Below the pieces are notes generated by a model. It was not told the origin of the DNA and searched no databases. It saw nothing but the letters and a program-made list of their open reading frames with translations. A stretch of 64,000 nt of DNA from Cymodocea nodosa (Eukaryota > Streptophyta > Magnoliopsida > Alismatales > Cymodoceaceae): assembly GCA_036874045.1 (NCBI GenBank), contig JAZBRI010000011.1, forward strand, positions 9,663,501 to 9,727,500. Direction: 5' to 3'. Position numbers and translations under genes: made by a program. Position 1 is the stretch's first letter, and the number at the start of each line of letters is the position of its first letter. Of this stretch, positions 1 through 9,649 are shown piece after piece.

Positions 1-2030
1 AATATTTTTGCAATAAAATGTGCTTGGCCATTTAAATCATTTAGTAATCTCATTTGATTGCTGGCAGTCAGATCTTTGGCTAAACTTTTAATGTCCCATC
101 CCAATTGATAAACTAGTTTTCTTTCTGATAATTTAACTCCTTCATTTTTCAGACCAAGTACTTGATAAAGTAATTCTGGAGTTAAATATATATCGAATTC
201 TTATATATTTGAAACAGGAATACCTTCTTCTATTGTTAAGTTTGAGTAGAAACAACTTACAAGTTCTGGTATAACAAGATGGCCTGACTATTGTGGAAGT
301 AGAGTCAACAAGCCTTGAAATTCAAACATTTCTCGTATATGTGTCATCCCTTCAAACTTAATTAGTCTTGAATATAATACTATAAAAGTTTTATATGTTT
401 GAAATTTTTCATAATAGGAGCTATTTCTGAACCATAGTAATGTATTGTCGTCGAAATTCTATTCAGGATTAGGTATTTTCTTGTCATGATTTTTTGACCT
501 GGGACTTGTTTCAATATTGTCAGCAACATCTATATTTTTAGATCTTTCAAAACTAGTGGAATTTCTATCAAAGCTAGTATAAATGTCTAAAATATCTATT
601 ATTATCATATCAATAATCTGCTGAGTTTCCTCTATTTGATCTTCATGAAACATATCAGTATCAACAATCAATGTACTATTCTATCGATTAGCAACATTTA
701 TTTCTATAATTGGCCTATACAACAACTGTCTCTGTATGAAAGAATGTTCTATATCTATTTGTGTAATAGAGTCAATTTGTAATTCTGAAATTTCTACAAT
801 TGAGACATTAGCAATGTCATATTCTATTTGTAACTATGTAGTTTGCTGATTATATACATTTATCAACAAATATACTATATACTGTAACAAACATAACCAC
901 ATGTATAAAATGTAGTATAAGCAACTATACCAAAAATCAAAAGTCTCTATCCGAGATATAGTAAGAGGAAAAATATCTGTGCATTCCTTTTCAGATGAAA
1001 TATCTTCAAAATTCATAGACTTAGTGTCTATATCATCAAAAATGTCATCAAAATTGATATCATATATATATATATCATCAAAATTTCCTACATGTTCTCT
1101 TTCTGTAGGAAAAGAATGTTGGCTTGCAACATGATGTGAAAAACTATCCATTGTATTAAAAGAAACATTATGCACTAATGTGACACAATACCTTAAAGTG
1201 TATGCTTGTAATTCGATATTTGTCACATCTACTGGGATTCCTGAAACAAAATCCTGTCTAGCTTGTGCAATGGAACATAGTTTTCCATTTTTCAACGATT
1301 CTTCTCTTTGTTGCAATATGCCTTGTACACCTATAGGTAGTCCAAAATATTCTAATGTCTTCTTCTTTTTCCGACTATATGTCTATAGTATTTCAAGTTG
1401 TTCAGAAGGTTCTAATGTTTTTTTAATTTCTCCTATTAAAGGCACTTGTGGTCATGACGGTCCTTCACCATGATGCTTAGGTTGCAACAAGGGAATATAG
1501 AGTTTTAAGCTCTTAACCTCAGCCATTTTCAATTGATAAACTTTTTGTCCTTCACTATGAAGACCCATTTTCTAAATGGCAGTTTTTTGTTCATCAATAA
1601 ACTTTTGTATGTTGTCTAAAATAGCTAGGGGAAAATAATGTTGGGAATACAAAGATTCTAATTCCTTGTTGGCATTTTCTATCATTGATCCCCATTTCTT
1701 TCCATAATAAGTAATAGACTGTACTGATTTTTCAAGTACTTGTCTAGAACTTGTAACAACCTTAGGGTTAGGTTGTAATGTTGTTTTCCACATTTGTAAC
1801 GTGGAAAGTTCGATCTGTTTTATTCTAGACTATGTCTCAGCATAGTTTCTAATAAATTTCCAACAAAAATTTTTCTCGTCTAGAACATCTTTTCTAATTT
1901 CATATAGTACTTCATTGGAAAAAGTATACTTTGAGTAAATGTCATTGATCTCACTTTCTATCTTCTGAAGTTCCATCTCTCTTTTCTACACTTTTGTCAT
2001 TCTATCATGTCTTCTTCCACATCTTGACAT
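1..2030 (-). pseudogene. env-like (third) ORF of family 2 copia element, partial
   Basis: About 675 codons lie in the window, starting at the ATG at 2030-2028 and running off the left edge, with at least eight in-frame stops. It parallels the plus-strand copy at 44732-47289 along its length. The start is short and basic (MSRCGRRHDRMTKV), followed by a helical, charged region. A strongly hydrophobic segment of about 27 residues (FWYSCLYYILYMWLCLLQYI and on) lies near 845-950, then an acidic region. The last third (about 1-470) has the pattern F..YK.F..LYSR..KFEGM..IREMFEFQGLL, which I recall from plant proteins annotated as 'putative plant transposon protein' or 'envelope-like'. The function is unknown; the domain name is from memory. 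Confidence 0.65.
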
Positions 2031-2131
2031 TGTCGACTAATCTTCACTGTTCACTGTAGAACTTAGTGGAAGTAAAGATTGTGAAACTAGGGTTTTACCA
2101 AGGTAGAAACACGAAAGGTTGTCAATAAAAC

Positions 2132-2141
2132 ATTTATAACT
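2132..2141 (-). promoter_or_regulatory. TATA-like box upstream of the env-like ORF
   Basis: On the minus strand GTTATAAATG lies about 105 bp before the ATG of the env-like ORF. The related plus-strand copy has the same word about 105 bp before its ATG (44624-44630). The conserved spacing supports a promoter element, but no transcript evidence is available. Confidence 0.4.
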
Positions 2142-2640
2142 CTTCGAGTTTATAAATGGATAAACAGATTCAATCATTGAAATCATAAATAAAAGATCCG
2201 TTACTAATAAATAACTCGAATGCTTACAATAACTGTACGAGTTTTACCACCTATAAAAGCAAAAGACTTAGTGTAACTATTCGAGTAAAGAAAATATCTA
2301 CTGGTTAAGTAAACATGAGAAAACTCGAAGACTTATGATAACTATTCGAGTTTTATGAGCAGTAAAGAACATAACTATACGACAAACTGGAATAGTTATT
2401 GTCATATTTTAAGTCTTTCATAAAAATATAATAATATTAAGTTAACTGTTCGAGTTTCTCGGATGGATATGTGAAAAAGTCGAAGACTTAAGCATAACTG
2501 TTCGAGTTTCGTAAAAGGATAAAATATAAGAATTTAAAACAAAAACTCAGAGAGAAATCTAACTATTCGAGTTTGTAGAAGAGTAAAAACTTAACAATAC
2601 AAAAAACTCAGAGGGTTAGATAAAATAGTTGAAATCAAGT
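2140..2640. repeat. Array of AACTATTCGAGTTT-like motifs in the pol-env spacer
   Basis: Variants of an AACTATTCGAGTTT word recur roughly every 40-70 bp (for example near 2278, 2340, 2450, 2505 and 2560). The same kind of word fills the family 2 LTR U3 regions (for example 38600-38770). The copy at 44100-44640 has a matching array in the same place relative to its env-like ORF. Confidence 0.6.
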
Positions 2641-2784
2641 GAAATACATAACTATATGTTAAACTAACTAAATGAGTCTAACTTTTTATCCATATAAGTT
2701 CCAGAATATTTGCATTTGATTAAATTTACCATTATTTGTCATTGTTTGCTCCCCTTACATAAATGTAGTCAAGAGAAATTATGG

Positions 2785-2935
2785 CGTACTTAATATTAGG
2801 TTGCCAAGCTCTAATAGATTTGCCACTAAATTCCAAATAGCTAACTTAATTGGGTTGCTAAGCCTTAAATGGATTTGTCATTTAAGTTCAAAATGACGTA
2901 CTTAAACTGAGTTGCCAAGCCTCAATAGATTTGAG
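2785..2935. repeat. Short tandem repeat, unit about 55 bp, in the spacer
   Basis: The phrase TTGCCAAGC...TAATAGATTTG recurs at about 2801, 2855 and 2912, a spacing of 54-57 bp, giving about two and a half units. The plus-strand family 2 copy carries the same array near 43785-43965. It is non-coding and belongs to the region between pol and the env-like ORF. Confidence 0.6.
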
Positions 2936-3861
2936 TCTCTTTTTTTTAAAAAAAAATTAAATACAAAAAGAAGTAGTAGATTTAACAATTTAGACTTTTT
3001 GACTTTTATTTTATTCAGTTTACAAAAGAAAATTCATAGAGATATACCTTTAGGTAACTTAAAAGAATTCAATAATGAGTACACGAACTTAAGAAAATAA
3101 ATGCATTACATTATGTGTAAAGAATAGATAATAACAAAGAAAAATAATAAAGATTATATGCACAAATTATGGCAGAATTGTTATAATACCTGTAAAATAA
3201 ACTATGCTTGGGTACATTGCCCTTTTTTTTTTTTATATATATATATTTTATGTATTACCTCCCACAATATCATCTTTTTACGTGATCACAATCCCTTGTT
3301 TAGGGTAAAGATAACTAGTTACTCAATGATAAGTGAGAACAAGTTACCCTTTTTAAAAAAAAAATAGAATTTGAATTACTTGTAAAATGAGTTTTTAGTC
3401 AGCACATCTCAAACCAGTTGGTTTAAGTGACTAAGGTTTAAGATCCCCCAATGGACTTAATTACTCAAGTAATTACAAACAAATAATAAAACAAGACAGT
3501 AAATTGAATAAGAGACAACTGCAAGACTTAATTTTTCTAACAATATGTTAATAACTTTCCTTTAATAAACGGTACATATTTTCTATGTATTTTTCGATTA
3601 AAATCTCTATAATGGCGCATACATAAGTAACAAAAATACAGTTGGTACTCATATTGAATTAAATTAACTTTCCTAAAGTAACCTTTTCTGAATTTTTCTC
3701 AAATAAATTGACTTCAATAAAAATCAGAATTTCATAAATACTTAACTACTAGTAAATAATAATTCTAAAATAGATATATTGAGTTTTTTTTAAATATAAA
3801 GAAATTAAATTCTAACGCAACTTTGCAACAAACCAAAATATTATGTAATGAATAAGACAAT
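2936..3861. other. Non-coding spacer between pol and env-like ORF (family 2)
   Basis: This AT-rich stretch has no supported gene. It matches 42878-43785 in reverse complement, including a homopolymer/TA run near 3221-3247 that corresponds to an ATA-type microsatellite near 43470-43493. It is the family 2 spacer downstream of the pol stop codon. Confidence 0.6.
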
Positions 3862-6545
3862 TTAAACATCAAATAACCTACAGATACCAAGTTCTAATCA
3901 TAATTTTGAAAAGGTATTCTCATCTAAGGATTTTGTAAATAGATCTGCTAATTCTTTTGTGGTAGGAACAAAATTTAATACTATTTTTCCTTTTATAACA
4001 TTATCCCTTAGAAAATAATGTCGAACTTCTATATGTTTAGCTCGTGAATGTAAGACAAGATTTTTTAGACAAACTTATTGTAGAACTACTATCACAGAAA
4101 ATCTTAGTTGGTTCATAGGCTAAATTAAAATCTTTTAAAGTTTGTCTCATCCATAAGGATTTGAGCATAGCAAAGTGTAGCAGCTATATATTCAACTTCA
4201 ATTGTAGATAATGCTACACAATTTTACTTTTTGCTAAACCATGACACTAAAGAATTTCCTAATAGTTGACAAGTGCCACTAGTGCTTTTTCTTTCAAACT
4301 TACATCTTGTGAAATCAGCATCACTATAACCTATTAAATTTAAAGAACTGTGTTTAAAGTAAAACAATCTGAAATTGATGGTTCCTAATAGATATTTAAA
4401 AATTTGTTTAACAATAAGTAGGTGTGATTCTTTAGGATTAGATTGATATCTAACACAAGTACATACACTAAACACGATATCTAGTCAGCTTGCTATTAAA
4501 TAAAGTAATGAACCAATCATACTTCTATATTGTTTCATATCTACAGTTTTTCCAAAGTCATCTTTATGCAACTTAGTGATAGTATTCATTGGTGTATTCT
4601 TTGTTTTAGTGTTGTCTAATCCAAACCTCTTTAATAAATCTCGAGTATATTTTTCTTGTGAAATAAAAGTACTCTGTTCTAACTGCTTAATTTGTAAGCC
4701 TAAAAAAAATGATAGTTCACCCATCATACTCATTTCAAATTGATTAGTCATGTCTTCCGAAAAAGACTCAACTAATTTATCTTTTGTTGCTCCAAATATA
4801 ATGTCAACTACATAGATTTGAACTACCAATATATCTTTTTTGACCTTCTTGATAAAAAGAGTGTGATTTGCCTTTCCCATAGAATACCCTTTTTCCATAA
4901 AAAATTTAGATAATCTCTCATACCAAGACCTAGAGGCTTATTTAAGGCCAAATAGTGCCTTTTTAGGCTTGTAAACATACTTAGGATGTTTTGAATCCTC
5001 AAAACCTAGAGGTTGTTTTACATAAACTTCTTCTTTTATATATCCATTTAAAAAGGCAATCTTAACATCCATTTGATATAATTTGAAATCCTTGTAACAA
5101 ACATATGCTAACAAAATTTGTATTGATTCTAGTCTAGCAATAGGAGCAAATGTTTCATCATAGTCAATTCCTTCCTCTTGCTTGTAACCTTGAGCAACTA
5201 ACCTAGCTTTATTTTTAACTATATGTCCATCCTGATCTACTTTGTTTCTAAATACCCACCTTGTTCCTATTACAGATTGATTTTCAAGTGGTGGAACTAG
5301 ATCCCATACCTCATTTCTTATAAATTGATTTAGCTCATCTTGCATAGGTAAATACCAAAATTCATCTTCTAAGACATCTTCAATTTTCTTAGGTTCTAGT
5401 AAGGAAACAAATGAATAAGTATCACAAATGTTGACTACTGATGACCTAGTCCTAACTCCTTGATTAGGATCACCTATTATCTGATCAATAGGATGAGACG
5501 AAGCATAACGCTAATTTCTATGTTGTTCCACATTTTCTATAGGTATGACATTATTTTCTTCTAAATCTTCATCATTTAAGTTTATATTTCTTATTCCGTT
5601 AGATAATCTCTCAATTTCTCTGTCAACATCATTTAGTACCATTTTTGGGAGAATTTCTGAATCAAACTTTTTAGCATGTCTAAAATCCAAATGAGAATTT
5701 TCATGAAATTTCACATGCAGGGTTTCCTCAATGGCTTTTCTTGATTTGCTATAAAGTCTATATGTCTTACTTCTAATAGAATAACCAACAAAAATACCCT
5801 CATCTGATTTGGCTCTAAATTTGTCTCTACGTTCCTTAGTGTTTAAAATAAAACACTTATAGCCAAAGGGTTTTAAATAACTTATTTTGGGAACACTGTT
5901 ATACCATATCTCATAAGGAGTTTTATCTAAAATTGGTCTTAGATGTACTCTATTTATAACATAACATGTTGTATGAACTACTTCTGCCCAAAGAGATAGG
6001 GGTAACTTATTTTCATTTAACATGGTTTTGGACATTTCCTAAAGTGATCTATTTTTACGTTCTACTATTCCATTTTGTGAAGGAGCTCTTGGAAATGCGT
6101 ACCTATGATCTATGCCTAATTCTTCACAAAAGGTGTCCATTTGATCATTATCAAATTCTATACCATGATCACTCCTAAGTTTTTGAATTTTAACATTTTG
6201 CTCATTCTGAACTTTACTACAGAATATCTTAAATATTTCAAAAACTTTAGTTTTATTAGCTAGGAAATAAACCCAAGTAAACCTAGAATAGTCATCAACT
6301 AGTACAAAAGCATAATGTTTACCTCCTAGACTGGTAGTCCTAGTAGGTCCAAATCAATCCATATGCACTAGTTCTAATACTCTTTTGCTTGTTATTTCAT
6401 TTAAACTTTTAAAGGATATTTTATGTAATTTACCTAGTTGACATGCATCACACATAAACTCTTTCGAGTACTTAATACTAGGTAAACCTCTAACTAGATT
6501 CTTTTTAGATAGCTTTTGTAAAAATTTTAAGAGAGGTTTTTTTGA
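3862..6545 (-). pseudogene. copia pol (integrase, RT, RNase H), family 2, broken
   Basis: Reading right to left: integrase zinc-region remnant (VRGLPSIKYSKEFMCDACQL), catalytic core with a VLVDDYSRFTWVYF-type block, RSDHGIEFDN and SQNGIVERKNR, so the D-D-E residues are visible around 6020-6360. The integrase C-terminus follows (KTPYEIWYNSVPKISYLKPF), then RT with [11 protein letters not shown] and [20 protein letters not shown]. The YVDD site reads YVVD at about 4803-4814, so one metal-binding Asp is lost. RNase H has YSDADFTRC and KSTSGTCQLLGN. The frame ends GICRLFDV at 3862. Several stops and frameshifts make it non-functional. Gag and protease are found beyond the inserted block. Confidence 0.85.
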
Positions 6546-6978
6546 TTATTATTAAGCACCTCTCCTCTCCTTAAATATATCTTGCGAGTCGAGTTCCTCT
6601 CCTCTATTTTATCCCTAGGAGCTCTTGTATCTTGGTATTTTGGGTTAGGCCCTATCTATCAGGGCTATCTATACAAAGTCTCCCTTTTGGCCGTTATCTC
6701 GTGGCTTCTTCAACCCTTTCAAATTCCCTCAATTCGAAATTATTATAGTAGGGGGAGAGGTGATTCGATGAACAGTCAAAGTCTAGCATAAGAACAAGCC
6801 CATAGAACCAGCAGCTATAATAATTCCAAACCCAGATACAGATTCTCAATCCTGCCATCATAAAGGAGATAGAATGGAGGAGTGAAAGTGGGAACCCTAC
6901 AAGAAGGGTGGGGAAAGAGATGAGGCACTTCCAACTTTACCCTTTCATCTGATGTACGGATCAGATACCGAACCCTCG

Positions 6979-7050
6979 AGGGTCATATCTTATTCAACTT
7001 GCAGTCAATTAGGCTATATGATCTTTGCTTGTGGCATCTCGAAATATTCG
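6979..7050 (+). pseudogene. nad5: nad5-like fragment (mitochondrial complex I subunit 5)
   Basis: The translation [20 protein letters not shown] and a few more residues match a well-conserved stretch of plant NADH dehydrogenase subunit 5, with Ser for Ala in VIAYSTCSQ and Lys for Asn after GIS. Homology is lost on both sides, and the frame reaches a stop within about ten codons. The plastid homologue NdhF has a related stretch (YSTMSQLGYM), but [14 protein letters not shown] fits mitochondrial Nad5 better. It is a non-functional scrap of about 24 codons. Confidence 0.65.
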
Positions 7051-7378
7051 ATGGGGGGAAATAAGCAAAGATAGCTTATGGTCGTGTGCTGGCAAAAAGA
7101 TGATATGACTAGGGGTTTGCCGTTGAAGGAGTAGGGACGTAGAGATATCAACCTTCTTTGGCATATGCTAGTATGGATTGACCGATCCCCTGGAAGGGAT
7201 GATCGCTCTTCACTGACCTTGTGGCTCACTTAACAAATCAAGTGAGTTTTTCTCACTCCACTCAACACCTGATGTAATTATTCTCCCTGTTCTCAATAAT
7301 AGCGTCTCTGAAATTTCAACCACAACCTATAGTGAAAAGTTACTAGGTCTAGCCTCCACTCCTCGAACACTTGGTCTC

Positions 7379-7566
7379 CTTCCACTTCTTGTCACTATGT
7401 CAATAGGATTTGGACTTCTATTTGTTCCAACAACAACAAAAAATATTCGTCGTATCTAGGCTTTTTATAGTGTTTTATTTCTGCTATGATTTTTTCGGCT
7501 AATTTATCTATTCAGCAAATAAATGGAAGTTTTATTTATGAATATATATGGTATTGGACCATCAAT
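7379..7566 (+). pseudogene. ndhF: ndhF-like fragment (plastid NDH subunit), frameshifted
   Basis: The stretch reads LPLLVTMSIGFGLLF then VPTTTKNIRRI, a stop (TAG at the position of a Trp), AFYSVLF, then after a one-base shift [20 protein letters not shown] and a tail ending YWTIN. This is the N-terminal region of NdhF (FP.ATKNLRR.WAF...MIFS.DLSIQQIN). The match is lost before and after. One stop, one frameshift and truncation at both ends make it a relic of plastid DNA, direct or via the mitochondrion. Confidence 0.75.
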
Positions 7567-7825
7567 CCCTGTTGTCCATTGAGCTCACTCTAAATAATCC
7601 CCCCTTTGCCAGATTATTATCGATGTAATTATAAAAAGTGAATTTTTTGAGAATTTTCGACCAAGCTTTTGATAAACTAAGATTTTCAGTTAGCCTAGTG
7701 CCAACTCTTCGATATATTTCTTGCTAGAAATATCCATGATCCCACTAATAACGAGTGGGGCCAAATTCCTCTCCATTCGTATCTCCTTCTCCAATTTTGG
7801 TCTCGATTAGTTCACAAGATTGAAT

Positions 7826-9448
7826 GGCCAAGTCTTTTGTTTTGATGATGTGTGCTGAATGAAAGTAATCATATTTGCTAAATTACTATTGCTTGTGAAA
7901 GGAAATTAAAAACATCATTTAATACAGAAAAAGTTTATTGATATAAATATTTGTCTATATTGGATCTGAAATTATACTAAGTTAAATAACTAGTCGTTTC
8001 GTTGTAGTAATTTCTCATTTAACTAAATGTTAAGTTAACGTGTTTTTTATTGAAAAAATGATATGTTTTAAAGTTATATTTTCTATATCATGAGCAGTGC
8101 AGGTTTAGACAACTCATTAAGTTAGAGTGTTATTTGTATAGAGGTCACGTGAAAACTCGTTAAGTTAGAGGCCTAAAGGTTAAAATAGGTCACGTGAGAA
8201 CTCGTTGAGTTACTGAGTAAAAGAAGAGACGAACTCGTTAACTTAGTGTTGTACACATGGTGAAATTAAAGGTTACGAATGTTATATTGTATCACGTGAG
8301 TTGCACATATTTAACTCGTTAAGTTAACATAACTAAATACGTTGAGTTGCTATATTGAACACTAAGGCAACGCGTTAGGTTAGCGTTATAAACTTAAGTT
8401 GTTATTATTACACGTGGTAAATACCTTATTATAAAAATATTTGTTTATTACTGGATTAGTGAGTTATCAGATTTTTGAATACTTAGAAAACTTAACTATC
8501 TGATACTTAAACTATTTTCGGTGAGTTAGCATTTAACCTTTCGAAAGAAAGGTTAAACTACTTCGTTGAGTTATTGTAACACCACGAAGCTAGTTCGTTG
8601 AGTTTGCGTAACACCACAGACTTAGTTCATTGAGTTAGCGTAACACCATGGACTTAGTTCGTTGAGTTAGCTATAGTACTTGTCACGTGAGTTGGCACAT
8701 GAGGAACTCGTTAAGTTAGAAATGTTAAGTTATATATCTACTTATTTTACTCATTTAGTTAACATTAAAGTAACGACTTCTTATTACACTTGATGAAAAA
8801 TTTTGGATGAGAAAGTTTATTTTGTTGGAAATTTTTCAGAGATCTAGGATTGATGATTAAAGAAAATTTGAAATGTAAATGTGGGTCAGAACATGTGTAT
8901 TTCGATGAAGGAAAAAGAGAAGACGTGGAGAAGTGGAAAATTGGTAGTGATTAAACATGGAGGATATGCATGAAATGAAGATATAGTATAAAAGGTATAG
9001 AATTCTTGCTGATCAGCTATCCTTACACACCAAACGAAAAATCTTTTCAAGGATCAAAAACACCTCTTCAGGGAAAAGCTTTTAGATGGAAGAAAATTCA
9101 GTAAAGCTGAAAAGGTTAGATTTATGTCACTAAAGATTTGAAGTATCAGGAGAAAACAAATTCGGTGAAGCAGAGAAAGACAAGATAGGGAGAAATATTT
9201 TAAATTTCGCAAATTAGTTTTCTCTATTTGTAGTTATGAAATTGTATAGATGAAACGTGGTATCGATATATAATTATGTCTACAATTTCTGAGGAGAATT
9301 GAATTGTATATTATAATTGAAACCTTAAATAAAAATGATTTTATGAAAATAGTGTCTCGACTTGTTTTTACTTTTGAAATTTCAATTATAAACGAAAATG
9401 TTGTAAAACACAATTCACCCCCCTCTTATGTAGCCATACGATCCTACA
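7826..9448 (+). repeat. 5' LTR, family 1
   Basis: It aligns with 19497-21143 throughout. The outer end is degenerate (GGCCAAGTC where the 3' copy has TGTTGAGTA) and the inner end is CCTACA just before the PBS. U3 contains five CACGTG sites (8146, 8191, 8293, 8411, 8694) within runs of AACTCGTTAAGTTAG-like words. A TATAAAAG box lies at 8987-8994. Compared with the 3' copy, this LTR lacks about 60 bp near 9190 (a GAA-rich piece) and has one more unit of a short repeat at 8555-8672. Confidence 0.88.
8987..8994 (+). promoter_or_regulatory. TATA box of the family 1 LTR promoter
   Basis: TATAAAAG occurs at the expected place late in the LTR, followed 30-40 bp on by a plausible start region. It is preserved in the 3' LTR at 20623-20630. 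It probably drives the genomic transcript of the element. Confidence 0.6.
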
Positions 9449-9450
9449 AG

Positions 9451-9462
9451 TGGTATCAGAGC
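9451..9462 (+). other. Primer binding site, tRNA-iMet type
   Basis: TGGTATCAGAGC starts three bases after the LTR end (CCTACAAG) and matches the complement of the 3' end of plant initiator tRNA-Met, as used by most copia elements. Confidence 0.85.
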
Positions 9463-9649
9463 TTTGTTAATAATCTTTGATATAAAATTGATACCAACTT
9501 ATTTAATATCATTGCTTATTCTACTTTCCTTGTTTTTAAACAGAAATTAATATTTGAGCATACTCTTAGCCTTCTTGATTTAAGGCTCAAATTGTTTTTT
9601 TTGTTTTAGACTATTTTAAAATCAAATAGGTTGAAAAATCTAAGGTAAG

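Larger units (their letters stand above)
1..6545 (-). mobile_element. Ty1/copia family 2 element, 3' part (half of a split copy)
   Basis: In transcription order (right to left) this holds integrase, RT, RNase H, a spacer and an env-like ORF that runs off the window start. The same order occurs on the plus strand at 42184-47595, next to a family 2 LTR. Pol homology stops abruptly at about 6545, in the N-terminal zinc region of integrase. It resumes at about 21520 with the protease end of a family 2 element in the same orientation, so 1-6545 and 21520-24773 are inferred to be one element split by a 15-kb block. Its 3' LTR would lie left of the window. Confidence 0.8.
6546..7825. other. Organelle-derived DNA insert (left part)
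   Basis: Base composition rises sharply in GC relative to both sides, and homology to the flanking retroelement stops at about 6545. The insert contains a fragment resembling mitochondrial nad5 and one resembling plastid ndhF, neither intact. The rest (6546-6975, 7051-7378, 7567-7825) shows no gene I can name, though its texture resembles mitochondrial intergenic DNA. Plastid pieces are common in plant mitochondrial genomes, so one mitochondrial donor could supply both. A recent transfer should match a mitochondrial genome closely. Confidence 0.6.

Noticed and set aside
1180-1473. Plus-strand ORF of 97 codons
   Set aside because: Antisense to the env-like ORF of the family 2 element, with no domain and low-complexity composition.
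6582-6791. 69-codon ORF in the organelle-like insert as a functional gene
   Set aside because: No recognisable organelle protein. The hydrophobic start looks like chance in intergenic organelle DNA.
7014-7229. Minus-strand ORF over the nad5-like fragment
   Set aside because: It runs antisense to the recognisable nad5 stretch and has no domain.
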